DNA from: Natronomonas gomsonensis
GTDB lineage: Archaea > Halobacteriota > Halobacteria > Halobacteriales > Haloarculaceae
Reading direction: 5' to 3'
DNA length: 64,000 nt
Assembly: GCF_013391635.1 (NCBI RefSeq)
Contig: NZ_JACAWU010000002.1
Coordinates: 1,488,001 to 1,552,000 of the forward strand
In this document: positions 1 to 8,095 of the stretch, piece after piece
Position numbering within the stretch: position 1 is the first letter of the stretch
How the letters are laid out: the number at the start of each line of letters is the position of its first letter
Translations under genes and position numbers: made by a program
The notes under the pieces: model-generated
The model's database searches: none
What the model was told of the DNA's origin: nothing
The model's input: only the letters and a program-made list of their open reading frames with translations

Positions 1-1341
1 AGCCCCGAAGACGACGGCGGCAACGGCCAGATACGCGACCGCGAGGGGGGCCGAGAACAGAAGCGTCAACCCCGGCCGCCGTCGCAGCGGCTTCAACGGA
101 CTCGACAGGAACTCGTCGAGCCGGCGACGGAGCCGGATTCGTCGGATAATGGTGTGCTGTGTTTCGTCGTCGAACCACTCGGTCGGCGAAGAGAGGTCCG
201 AATCCGTGGTCACGCTGTGGTTCGGCGAGCGGTACGGCTCCGAGAGCATCGACACGAGGACGATGAACCCCAGCATCCCGAGCGGGATCACCAAGTACAC
301 GATGGCGAACAGCATGCTGAACCCTGCAGAGCCGAGGAACGTCATCATGATGAGCGTGATGATGAGAAACAGCGGCGCGGCGACGAAGGCGACGATGAAC
401 ACTTCGCTGAGCATCGCCAGCGTCTCGAGGAACCGCTTCTGTTCCTCTTGGCTCCGCTGCATGTACTTGTCACTCTCGTCGCGGAGGAACTCGGTGACGT
501 TCCCGCCGCTGTCGAGGACGCTGAGCATGTCGTCGAGGAACGTCTCCATGTTCTCGCTGGCCGTGAGGTTCCGGGCGTTGCGTATCGCCGTGAACAGGTC
601 GTTGCCGAACACCTCCACGTCGCGGACGACCATGTCGAACTCGTGGGCCACCTCACCGTAGGTGTCTTCGGCCTCGGCCATCCGCTTCAGCACCGTGATG
701 AAGTCCATCCCACCGTAGGAGAGCGCGTACATGTAGACGATGGCGTGCGGCAGCATTACGTCGATGTTCCGCCGTCGACTGTCGACCAGAATGTAGGGGT
801 AGTAATACTGCGCAATCCACGTCACCATTGCACCGAGGAACATCAACAGGAGCGTCGCGGTCGCCCCGAAAAAGAACACCCGGTTGGCGGCGACGAACAA
901 CACGACATCGGACAGCACCGACCCGCTGGAGACCGAGATGGGCGATTCGATGCCCGCGAGGACACCCAACCGCGACAGCGCGACCGTCAAGCCGAGGCCC
1001 AACAGCGCACACAGCAACCCCACGAGGACCGAGTACAGCACGGTTCGCGTCAGGTACACGTCGTAGGACAGTCCGAGACGGGCCTGATTGAGACGACGCT
1101 GGAGACCGAAGTGATCGTCCGGGCGGGCTTTGAAGTACGTTCGGACTGGGCCGAACTTCTCGACCAACACCTTGCGTCGTGCGGTCGGAAGGCCGCTCGT
1201 GGGGAGGTACTGCTTTCGTTCGTACTCCGGCACCGGCAGTCGCTCTTCGGTTCCGCCGTCGCTGAGTGTGGTTCCGTCAGCCGCCTCATCCGACCCCTTC
1301 GGTCGGTCCGGCGCGTCTCTCTCGGAGTCGTCGTGGCTCAT
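1..1341 (-). CDS. TadC/PilC-like pilus assembly membrane protein (type II secretion system F domain), 3' part beyond window
   Basis: The minus-strand frame is open from an ATG at 1341 to position 1 (447 codons, no stop), so the C-terminal end lies outside the window. The protein has an acidic N-terminus, then hydrophobic segments (near residues 115-145 and 165-185), a soluble stretch with the T2SF-type pattern 'ALSYGGMDFITVLKRMAE', and further paired membrane segments near residues 330-380. This is the layout of the archaeal TadC/FlaJ platform protein, which anchors the pilus motor in the membrane. Its ATG overlaps the stop of the upstream ATPase gene (ATGA), so the two are probably translationally coupled. 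The family is clear; which of the several haloarchaeal pilus systems it belongs to is not. Confidence 0.85.
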   Translation of the reverse strand, partial: MSHDDSERDAPDRPKGSDEAADGTTLSDGGTEERLPVPEYERKQYLPTSGLPTARRKVLVEKFGPVRTYFKARPDDHFGLQRRLNQARLGLSYDVYLTRTVLYSVLVGLLCALLGLGLTVALSRLGVLAGIESPISVSSGSVLSDVVLFVAANRVFFFGATATLLLMFLGAMVTWIAQYYYPYILVDSRRRNIDVMLPHAIVYMYALSYGGMDFITVLKRMAEAEDTYGEVAHEFDMVVRDVEVFGNDLFTAIRNARNLTASENMETFLDDMLSVLDSGGNVTEFLRDESDKYMQRSQEEQKRFLETLAMLSEVFIVAFVAAPLFLIITLIMMTFLGSAGFSMLFAIVYLVIPLGMLGFIVLVSMLSEPYRSPNHSVTTDSDLSSPTEWFDDETQHTIIRRIRLRRRLDEFLSSPLKPLRRRPGLTLLFSAPLAVAYLAVAAVVFGA

Positions 1342-3260
1342 CGTCCGTCCTCGAATATTCCCTCGTCGGAGACCCCCTCTTCGAGCGTTCCCGCCGGCTG
1401 GAGTTCCCCGTTTTCGATGGCCTCCAACACGCGCTCTTCGTTTTCGATGAACGAGTGGATGACGCGGGCGACGTCCTCCCACCACGTGATGTCGTTCTCC
1501 AGGAGGTACTCCAGAACCCGCTTTCGGCCGTCGATAGCCGACTGCAGTTGCTTGGCCGACCACCCACGGTCGGCCGCGATTTCGTCGAGAACGTTCGAAT
1601 CGAACTTCTCGTTGTAGCTGTCGTCTCTGGGATTCCACTCGAACACCTCGTTTGCGAGGATGTCGTCGCCCTCGCCGCCGCTGATTAACTCGGTGATGTT
1701 CTGGTTGCGCCGGACGCGCTCGTCGCCCAACAGCACCTGTTTTTGAATCGAGATGATGTCGAGTTCCTTTATCATCTGGGTCGGAACGCTGAGCGGTTCG
1801 TTCTCCAGTCGGTTGATGACGCCCATCACGGACTCGGAGTGAACCGTCGTGTACGCCGTGTGTCCGGTCGCCATCGCCTGGAAGAACGTGAGCGCGACCC
1901 GGGATTCGGTCCGAATCTCACCGACCAGCAGGTACTCGGGGCGTTGCCGGAGGGCGGTCTGGAGCTGTTGGTACATCGTCACCTCCCCGGAACCGTCGGC
2001 GGTCGCCGACTCCCGCGTCAGCGACTGCACCCAGTTTTCGTGCGGCAGCGACACCTCCTGAGTGTCCTCGATGGAGACGATTTTACTCTTCTTGGGGATG
2101 AAAAACGACACCGCGTTCAGCGAGGTGGTTTTGCCGGCGCCGGTCCCCCCGGCGAACATCAACGAGCGGTTGTTCTCGATGGCGAGCCACAGATACGCCA
2201 TTTGCTCGACGGAGAACGTCCCCCAGTTGATGAGGTCGATCGGCGTATCCGGCACCGACGAGAACTGCCGAATCGTGAAGTTCGGTCCCCGGGTGGCGAT
2301 TTCGCCGCCGAAGGTCAACTGCACCCGAGAACCGTCCGGTAGCGACGCGTCGACGAGTGGGTTCGACACCGAGAGGTGTTTGCCGGCCCGCTGGGCCAGT
2401 CGGGTGACGAACGAGCGTAGATCGGACTCGCCGAACGTGATGTTCGTATCCAGGTCGCGGTAATCCCGGTGGTAGACGAACACGGGCAGGTTCCGCCCGT
2501 CACAGGAGATGTCCTCGACCGCATCGTCCGACAGCAACGGGTCGATTCGCTCGTAGCCGACGAAGTCCCGACGGAGGTAGTAGGCGAGTTTGTGAATCGA
2601 CAGCGCCGACAGCGACGCCGTGTGGTCGTCGATGAGTTCGATGACCCGCCGGTCGAACGTCGAGGCGCGTTCGGCCTCGTTGCCGAGGTCCTCGTACATC
2701 AGGTTGTTCCGAAGGATGCGCGTCAACTCCTCGAGGATGTACTCCTCGAAGGCCCCCAACGCCGGTTCCGTCACCCGGTAGTGGAGTTCGCCGTCGACGT
2801 CGCTCCGAAGAATCGACACGTACGCGTACGGCTCGTTGACCCAGTAGCGTTCCACTTCCTCGTGAGCGCGGAGATAACTGAAATCGAACCACTCCTCGCG
2901 AAGGGCGTCGGGGTCGGGCGTCTCGATCGGGAGTTCGTTCGTGATACCCGAGAACTCCACCACGTCGGCGATGACCTCGATTCGCGTCGGGTGGTCCCGA
3001 ATCGGGTCGTCCATCGGAAGTCGGTCGACGCCCGTCCCGGGAACCTCCGAGAGGGAATCGTCACCACCGACGACGAGGTCGATGTAGTCCCTGAAGATGC
3101 GAGACGCTTCCCTGAGTCCGCTACGGTCCGACTTCGGAGTATGCGTTACGGACAGCTTTCCGGTGGATTCACTGTCAGTTACGCCCCCGTCGGAGGCTGT
3201 TTCGAACCCCTCCTCACCTGTACGACTCTCCGAGTCCCCCTCGCTGTCGTCACCCCACAT
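1338..3260 (-). CDS. PilB/TadA-type secretion ATPase (type II/IV secretion system)
   Basis: This 640-residue P-loop ATPase would power assembly of type IV pilus-like fibres together with the adjacent TadC-like protein. The Walker A motif GGTGAGKTT lies near residue 373, followed by the Asp box 'IVSIEDTQEVSLPHENW' and the Walker B/His-box region 'RPEYLLVGEIRTESR ... MATGHTAYTTVHSES', all typical of GspE/TadA ATPases. The N-terminal 70 residues are acidic and low in complexity, as in other haloarchaeal PilB proteins. The start ATG at 3260 abuts a 17-bp palindrome. The gene is divergent from a pilin-like gene at 3399. Confidence 0.92.
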   Translation of the reverse strand: MWGDDSEGDSESRTGEEGFETASDGGVTDSESTGKLSVTHTPKSDRSGLREASRIFRDYIDLVVGGDDSLSEVPGTGVDRLPMDDPIRDHPTRIEVIADVVEFSGITNELPIETPDPDALREEWFDFSYLRAHEEVERYWVNEPYAYVSILRSDVDGELHYRVTEPALGAFEEYILEELTRILRNNLMYEDLGNEAERASTFDRRVIELIDDHTASLSALSIHKLAYYLRRDFVGYERIDPLLSDDAVEDISCDGRNLPVFVYHRDYRDLDTNITFGESDLRSFVTRLAQRAGKHLSVSNPLVDASLPDGSRVQLTFGGEIATRGPNFTIRQFSSVPDTPIDLINWGTFSVEQMAYLWLAIENNRSLMFAGGTGAGKTTSLNAVSFFIPKKSKIVSIEDTQEVSLPHENWVQSLTRESATADGSGEVTMYQQLQTALRQRPEYLLVGEIRTESRVALTFFQAMATGHTAYTTVHSESVMGVINRLENEPLSVPTQMIKELDIISIQKQVLLGDERVRRNQNITELISGGEGDDILANEVFEWNPRDDSYNEKFDSNVLDEIAADRGWSAKQLQSAIDGRKRVLEYLLENDITWWEDVARVIHSFIENEERVLEAIENGELQPAGTLEEGVSDEGIFEDGR

Positions 3261-3277
3261 ACGTACATGATGTACGT
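3261..3277. promoter_or_regulatory. 17-bp perfect palindrome abutting the pilB-like start codon
   Basis: ACGTACAT-G-ATGTACGT is an exact 8-1-8 inverted repeat lying directly upstream of the ATG of the PilB-like gene, in the divergent region shared with the pilin-like gene. Its position would suit a repressor operator or an RNA element that affects initiation. No regulator is identified; the palindrome is seen, its function is inferred. Confidence 0.4.
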
Positions 3278-3363
3278 TACCACACCTAAACTTTTGCTGT
3301 TGGTTTCACGTTCAGAAAACGGTCAATCGCGTTTAACGGCGTCCTACCACCCTGACAGTTGAA

Positions 3364-3374
3364 ACATTTATGTA
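3364..3374 (+). promoter_or_regulatory. TATA-like box of the pilin-like gene
   Basis: CATTTATGTAT lies about 30 bases upstream of the ATG at 3399. That places transcription start within a few bases of the start codon, as is common for haloarchaeal leaderless or short-leader transcripts. Confidence 0.45.
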
Positions 3375-3398
3375 TCACCACTGTAGAATTAGACTGGT

Positions 3399-4625
3399 AT
3401 GGGGTGGGGTAACAATCGTGCGGTATCGGAAGTACTGGGAGCGATACTGCTGTTCGGCATCGTCGTCCTCGCATTGGGGAGCTATCAGGCGTTCGTCGTG
3501 CCACAGCAGAACGCCGAAATCGAATCGAACCACGACGCACAGGTGAGCAACGAGTTCGCCGAGATACAGCCCGCGATTAGCAACGCCGCCGCAAGCGGCA
3601 GGACGCGGACGACTTCGGTGACGTTGGGGACTCGGTATCCGGTTCGGGCCGCCGCGCTCAATCCGCCGACCGTTTCGGGGCAGTTGTCGACGGGTCCATC
3701 TGGGGATGTAGTCGTTGAGAATGATGGAAGCCCGGTCGATGCATGTGCATTAGATGATAGTAGAGAAGACAACACCGTACTTCGTTACAAAGCGAACTAC
3801 AACGAACTAGGTGGTACCGGAGCGTTGGTCTACGAAAACGGGATTACCTATCGAGAGACGGATGGAAATCGACCGCTCGTAAAAAACGACCAACAACTTA
3901 TCGACGAAAACACGATTAGACTGTTCCCACTCGTCTCTAAGGAATTTTCGACCGCTAGTTCGGGTAGTGAGTCATTACAATTCTACCCCGGAGAAACCGG
4001 TATTCAGACCTTTGAAGTGGCATCTGGTGACCAACTAAATATCTCCTTCCCATCGCAACTCAGTGATACAGAGTGGGAGAGAATTCTCGAGGATGCAGAT
4101 GCCACCAAGTCCGGAAATACGATTACCGTGACACTCACACCGAGCGATGACACCGAATACACGGTTCGGTGTACACCAGTAGGGCTGGGGAGTTCACCAA
4201 AACAAAATGACCCCCCAGAAGAGAGAGCATACCCCAACCCATCCGGCGAAATAAACCCGGCCGGGACGGTGAAGCTCGAAGGACAAAGCTTAGACAAACC
4301 TAATAGTGCAATCGAAATGACTTTCAAGGCTGTTGATGAGAGCGTGAACTTTAGTGAAACTCGGTACAGTTTCTTTTACGCAGGTCCCGGTGGAGGGAAT
4401 ATTTCAACGATGACCAATATGACTGGCAACGGAGACGGCGGCTTGAGTGAAAATGCAGTCGTCGGAGAAGGATACGTGAATCTCAATTCGAGTATCGAAA
4501 TCACGGAAAGTGGGACAACTGTGACTGCTAAATTCGATAACAATCCCAATCAAAAGAACCTCTTCGGCATCACGTTTATTATCGAAGAGACGGGCGAGCG
4601 TGCTCAGTACATCATCGGGGTCTAA
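3399..4625 (+). CDS. Type IV pilin-like secreted protein with haloarchaeal 'RAVSEVLG' N-terminus
   Basis: The 408-residue protein begins MGWGNNRAVSEVLGAILLFG, the class III (prepilin-like) N-terminus used by haloarchaeal pilins and pilin-like surface proteins: short charged leader, then one hydrophobic helix at about residues 8-30. The rest is an extracellular-looking domain rich in Ser, Thr, Asn and Gly, with several N-glycosylation sequons (for example NIS, NMT, NFS). It is much longer than a major pilin, so it may be a minor pilin or adhesin. The gene diverges from the PilB/TadC-like pair, which suggests it is a client of that machinery. Base composition falls towards AT after about position 3700, so the distal domain may have been exchanged. 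Confidence 0.75.
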   Translation: MGWGNNRAVSEVLGAILLFGIVVLALGSYQAFVVPQQNAEIESNHDAQVSNEFAEIQPAISNAAASGRTRTTSVTLGTRYPVRAAALNPPTVSGQLSTGPSGDVVVENDGSPVDACALDDSREDNTVLRYKANYNELGGTGALVYENGITYRETDGNRPLVKNDQQLIDENTIRLFPLVSKEFSTASSGSESLQFYPGETGIQTFEVASGDQLNISFPSQLSDTEWERILEDADATKSGNTITVTLTPSDDTEYTVRCTPVGLGSSPKQNDPPEERAYPNPSGEINPAGTVKLEGQSLDKPNSAIEMTFKAVDESVNFSETRYSFFYAGPGGGNISTMTNMTGNGDGGLSENAVVGEGYVNLNSSIEITESGTTVTAKFDNNPNQKNLFGITFIIEETGERAQYIIGV

Positions 4626-4634
4626 TCTAAGCGA

Positions 4635-5579
4635 TTAGAGGAAAAGTTCTTCGAGCAGAATATTGAATCGCTGTTTCACCCTTTTTACCTCGATGTCCGT
4701 AACTGGGCCAGATTTGTGATGGGCCATCCAGATTCGCTCGGTGTTCATCGTATGTAGTGCCTCTGAGGTCGTTTGTGACACTGCCCCCGTCTCCTCTACT
4801 TCATCTATCAGTTTTCTAAATTCAAGCCCTCGGTCATATCCCTCCTCCTCTACGATGTCTCTACCCTCCGAATCCGCGATATAACAGATAATAGCCCACT
4901 CTATTCCATGAACATAGGCGCACAGAGCGGGTCGCATGAGGGAGTATCGGAATGCTTCATCTGCCTCGTCTGCGAAGTTGACAACGTAGGACCCATAATT
5001 GGTTTCTCGAAGTTGCTGGCGTAGATGTGATTCGAGAGTGTCCCGATAGTTCTCCGAGCGCGTGAAGGGTCTACGGGAGATGCTGACCCCGACCTCAGTA
5101 GCGATATCCTTCAGAAATCGCTTATTCGTCCGAACGACGCTTTTGAGATTCGCGTCCTGAAAATCGCCATTGAGCCGGTCGATTTTCTCACTTAATGCAG
5201 GGATAGATTCTACCTCAAGGCTATACCCTTCAGAACCGTCCTCCCATACAACTCGGACAAATCGAAACGTCAGTCGATATGGTTGATTATTTCTTGTCTG
5301 ATTCAGCGACTCTAAAGACTCGCGTGTGCGTAGGTTCGACCTCTCGGCTAAACCGGTTCTCTCCTTGACCCGCCACCAAAGTGATGGGTTTGGCTGAGGT
5401 TGACGAAAAATGAACTCCAGCACGCGGTCACCATTATTCAGTATCTCGAATCCCCTCTCAGTCATCACTTCGAGGAGCCGCATTTGTTTTGAACTCAGAG
5501 ATGGGGTTCCATCTTCCTGCTTGAAGTAGAACTCTGCCTCGACCTCGATTTGGTCAGGGTCAATCGAACTTTCCGGCAT
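4635..5579 (-). CDS. Uncharacterised protein with a possible C-terminal HEPN-like domain
   Basis: This 314-residue protein is convergent with the pilin-like gene (9-bp gap) and AT-richer than the backbone. I do not recognise the N-terminal 180 residues. The last 120 look helical: '..LCAYVHGIEWAIICYI..' and '..GLEFRKLIDEVEETGAVSQTT..', then 'RIWMAH' near residue 283, which fits the R-x4-H motif of HEPN RNase-like domains (DUF4145-type helical bundle), and a final helix. This is inference from pattern only. The gene lies 260 bp outside the left end of the integrated element, so it may be an older insertion or a neighbour of the same integration hot spot. Confidence 0.55.
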   Translation of the reverse strand: MPESSIDPDQIEVEAEFYFKQEDGTPSLSSKQMRLLEVMTERGFEILNNGDRVLEFIFRQPQPNPSLWWRVKERTGLAERSNLRTRESLESLNQTRNNQPYRLTFRFVRVVWEDGSEGYSLEVESIPALSEKIDRLNGDFQDANLKSVVRTNKRFLKDIATEVGVSISRRPFTRSENYRDTLESHLRQQLRETNYGSYVVNFADEADEAFRYSLMRPALCAYVHGIEWAIICYIADSEGRDIVEEEGYDRGLEFRKLIDEVEETGAVSQTTSEALHTMNTERIWMAHHKSGPVTDIEVKRVKQRFNILLEELFL

Positions 5580-5903
5580 CGAATCGTTTGGGTGGTGAAC
5601 CTACTCGGCCTTATTTTTGGCCGGCCCTTCCCGCTGATTTCAACGATAAGGCCGGGGAATCTCCCTCATTTCGATAAATCGCCTGATAACGAGGGTTGAT
5701 TGCGCTTACGGATCCAATTGACGTGCTAAACTGCCGGTGAATCCTGCCGCCTACCGGGTAGAATTGACGAGCACAATACGGCACAAAAGTTATACTAAAT
5801 CCTCTATGAACGGTGATTTCGATGGTACAGTAGGGGAAAGCCTAGGCCGGGACACAACCCAAAGGTTCAATGTCCCATGTATTAAAGATGGGGTATCCCA
5901 AAA
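5580..5903. other. Non-coding stretch holding the left attachment site
   Basis: These 324 bases between the HEPN-like gene and the integrase carry the attL copy at 5838-5852. No convincing gene is seen. Short GC-rich boxes (TTGGCCGGCCC near 5620, AAGGCCGGGGA near 5649) resemble the boxes found at 7484-7970. Confidence 0.5.
5838..5852 (+). other. attL: 15-bp copy of the tRNA-Thr 3' end
   Basis: AAGCCTAGGCCGGGA here is identical, in the same orientation, to 30511-30525, which is the acceptor stem and distal T-stem strand of the tRNA-Thr gene. The integrase start codon is 52 bp downstream. A 3' tRNA fragment beside an integrase, with the intact tRNA at the far end, is the standard signature of tRNA-targeted integration. 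Confidence 0.88.
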
Positions 5904-7148
5904 GTGGCAGACATCAGAAAGCAAATCACAAACCTGCAAGACAGAATCGAAGAGTCTAGTGACATTAGTCGGGAAGATAAGGATCTTCTCCTGGAATTCA
6001 GTAACAAAATCGAACTCCTGAGATCGAAGTATACGGATCACCGACACAATAAGCTCCTCCGTCATTGCACTATCATGGCAGAGAATGTTGGCGGTCTGGC
6101 TGACGCCCTCGAGGACCGGGACGCTGCCGAGGAGATCGTCCTCTGGATTCACGAAAACTACGAAAACGAAAATACCAACCATGACTACCGGACCGCTCTT
6201 CGTGTATTCGGGAAGCATGTCTCCGAAGGCGAAGGTCACCCTCCTGGCATTGAATGGATTCCGTCCGGCACCTCGAATAGCCACGACCCGGTTCCGGATC
6301 CTGCTGAAATGCTGGACTGGAAGGACGACGTTCTTCCTATGATAGACGCCACTCGAAACTCCCGAGATGCGGCTCTTATCGCAGTTGCGTTCGACTCCGG
6401 GGCTCGAAGCGGAGAACTCCAAGGTCTCACCGTTGGTGATGTGAGTGACCACGACCACGGCCTCATGCTTCGAGTCGATGGCAAGACCGGACAACGATCG
6501 GTAACACTCGTCCCGAGCGTCCCCTACCTTCAGCGATGGCTGAGTGACCACCCAGATCCGGATAATCCAGATTCGCCTCTTTGGTCGAAGCTTAGCAAAG
6601 CAGAGGGACTCAGTTATCGTCAGTTCAAGAATTGCTTCGAGGACTCGGCAGAACGTGCAGGGGTTACGAAGCCGGTCACCCCGACCAACTTTCGTAAGTC
6701 TAATGCGACGTACTTGGCTCGGGAAGGGCTTGGTCAGGCCCAAATCGAGGACCGACAGGGACGAAAGCGTGGGAGCGAAGCGACCGCCCATTATATTGCC
6801 AAGTTTGCCGGCGAAGAAGACGATCAATACGCGCGTTTGCACGGGATGGATATCGAGGAGGAAGAGTCGGAACCCATAGGACCTGTCACGTGCCCCCGTT
6901 GTGACAAAGATACGCCGCGAGAGCGGGAAACTTGCGTCTGGTGTAATCAGCCCCTCGACTACGGTGCGATCGAGTCTATCGAACAAGACGAACGGGATGT
7001 TAGAGATGCGGTCTTTCGGTTCGCCAAGGAAAACCCCGAACTCCTCGACGACCTCGAACAATCTCGGACCTTCTCCGAGCTTATCGAAGACCACCCGGAA
7101 TTGGTCGGTGATGCGCAGGAATTCGTGGACGCCCTGTCGAACGAATAG
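5904..7148 (+). CDS. Tyrosine recombinase (integrase) with C-terminal zinc ribbon
   Basis: This 414-residue XerC/D-type site-specific recombinase is predicted to join the element to the tRNA-Thr site. Residues 1-120 form an N-terminal helical (SAM-like) DNA-binding region. The catalytic domain has the first Arg in 'GARSGELQGL' (near 167), Lys in 'DGKTGQRSV', Arg in 'NFRKSNATYLA' (near 263) and the probable Tyr nucleophile in 'AHYIAKF' (near 296). Box II lacks the usual H-x-x-R histidine (T-x-x-R here). A CxxC...CxxC zinc ribbon ('CPRCDK...CVWCNQ', about 328-347) follows, then an acidic tail. The start chosen is GTG; no in-frame upstream ATG is apparent. Confidence 0.9.
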   Translation: MADIRKQITNLQDRIEESSDISREDKDLLLEFSNKIELLRSKYTDHRHNKLLRHCTIMAENVGGLADALEDRDAAEEIVLWIHENYENENTNHDYRTALRVFGKHVSEGEGHPPGIEWIPSGTSNSHDPVPDPAEMLDWKDDVLPMIDATRNSRDAALIAVAFDSGARSGELQGLTVGDVSDHDHGLMLRVDGKTGQRSVTLVPSVPYLQRWLSDHPDPDNPDSPLWSKLSKAEGLSYRQFKNCFEDSAERAGVTKPVTPTNFRKSNATYLAREGLGQAQIEDRQGRKRGSEATAHYIAKFAGEEDDQYARLHGMDIEEEESEPIGPVTCPRCDKDTPRERETCVWCNQPLDYGAIESIEQDERDVRDAVFRFAKENPELLDDLEQSRTFSELIEDHPELVGDAQEFVDALSNE

Positions 7149-7150
7149 CT

Positions 7151-7345
7151 TCATCGACGAACTTCACGCCGAATTTTGTCCAATTCCGCTTGGACCTGAT
7201 CGATTGCTTCCACAGAACCCGTGTTCGCAAGTAGAGCAAGTGCATATGCTCGAGCCTCTTCGTCACCGTAGGCGAGTACTCGCGATAGAAACTCTGTGTT
7301 TCTACGAGCGTATTCTTCCAGTCCAGAAGGTATTTCACTACTCAT
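7151..7345 (-). CDS. Small uncharacterised protein (64 aa)
   Basis: This short acidic helical protein lies tail to tail with the integrase (2-bp gap). The start is well supported: a strong Shine-Dalgarno GGGAGGTG sits about 9 bases upstream of the ATG, unusual enough in haloarchaea to suggest internal translation in a short operon with the 29-codon frame upstream. The sequence ('YGDEEARAYALALLANTGSVEAI') looks like one or two helical hairpins. A regulatory or excision role would fit its place beside an integrase, but no family is recognised. Confidence 0.6.
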   Translation of the reverse strand: MSSEIPSGLEEYARRNTEFLSRVLAYGDEEARAYALALLANTGSVEAIDQVQAELDKIRREVRR

Positions 7346-7427
7346 CGACAGCCACCTCCCGTTGAGATTGGTCGATGAGACTGGTAGTACGATCGAGAGA
7401 CCGGATGCTGACGGTGTGCGCTGACAT
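7338..7427 (-). CDS. Possible 29-codon leader/small ORF upstream of the 64-aa gene
   Basis: Starting MSAHTVSIRSLDRTT, this frame overlaps the start of the 64-aa gene by 8 bases, and its end contains that gene's Shine-Dalgarno. It could be a small protein coupled to the downstream gene, or simply its leader. It has no clear Shine-Dalgarno of its own. Weak support. Confidence 0.3.
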   Translation of the reverse strand: MSAHTVSIRSLDRTTSLIDQSQREVAVDE

Positions 7428-8095
7428 GATTTAGTTGATATGTTGGTTGTTATCCGAGAACACCGGGGTCAGTAGACGAAATCAACCGACCAACTGTAGC
7501 GCCAATGTTGAGATGGAGCCCAACTGGACAGCAGAGTGTTGGTCGGGGATCGGTTGAAGAGAACCTGGTGAATTCCCTCAATCGATTTGCCCCGGTGCGG
7601 GATTCTCGTGTCTGGTGCTGAACTTCTACTGCTGTATTTTGGGTTGTGGATGGAAGATATATAAAATTCAGTTCTGTCTGAGTTCCCCAACCGTTCCGGA
7701 AAACCCCAAGAGGGAAAGCTGAAATTGGCTAAATTGCACTCTAGAAATAATAGAATTATACTCTTAACCGAGCGTTTCTATATTTGAATCAGAGCGTTCT
7801 ATAGCATGAGACACTCGCAATTCTCTTACTAAGATTGGCCGGGATTGTTCGGGTAAAGTATTCGAATTGGCCGGAAGAAACGATGGAAACTCAAAGCCAC
7901 CAATCGAGCGTGCTGGATAAATTTTCTACAATATGCTAATTGGTCGGGAGAAAGGCAGATATTGGTCGGTTATCATCCACATTATCTGCCGATATTCTTA
8001 ATTCATAACCCAGGAACTACGGTTACGAAGCCAATCAGATTTACACATTAGTTTATATTTTGCCGTTTCAAAAACAGGATTAAAAATCTCAGTAC
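7428..8095. other. AT-rich non-coding region of the element
   Basis: These 668 bases lie downstream of dptH and upstream of the small-gene pair. The stretch is clearly AT-richer than its surroundings (for example AATAATAGAATTATAC near 7745). I see no credible gene. It holds the ATTGGYCGG boxes listed separately and would be a candidate for an origin, a partition site or a control region of the element. Confidence 0.5.
7484..7970. repeat. Dispersed TTGGYCGG boxes (iteron-like)
   Basis: Six copies of TTGGYCGG occur: 7539-7549, 7834-7844, 7866-7875, 7939-7949 and 7961-7970 on the plus strand, and one inverted copy (AACCGACCAA) at 7484-7493. The last four share the longer form ATTGGYCGG and lie within 140 bases of AT-rich DNA. 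Repeated short boxes in AT-rich DNA of a mobile element suggest binding sites for a replication or control protein. Spacing is irregular, so this is tentative. Confidence 0.4.

Noticed and set aside
154-1617. Long plus-strand open frame opposite the pilus genes
   Set aside because: Antisense to the TadC-like and PilB-like genes; His/Arg/Glu-rich shadow composition typical of GC-rich haloarchaeal DNA and no recognisable domain.
7469-7690. 73-codon minus-strand frame in the AT-rich region
   Set aside because: No start signal, non-haloarchaeal composition (low acidic content), and no similarity; treated as non-coding.
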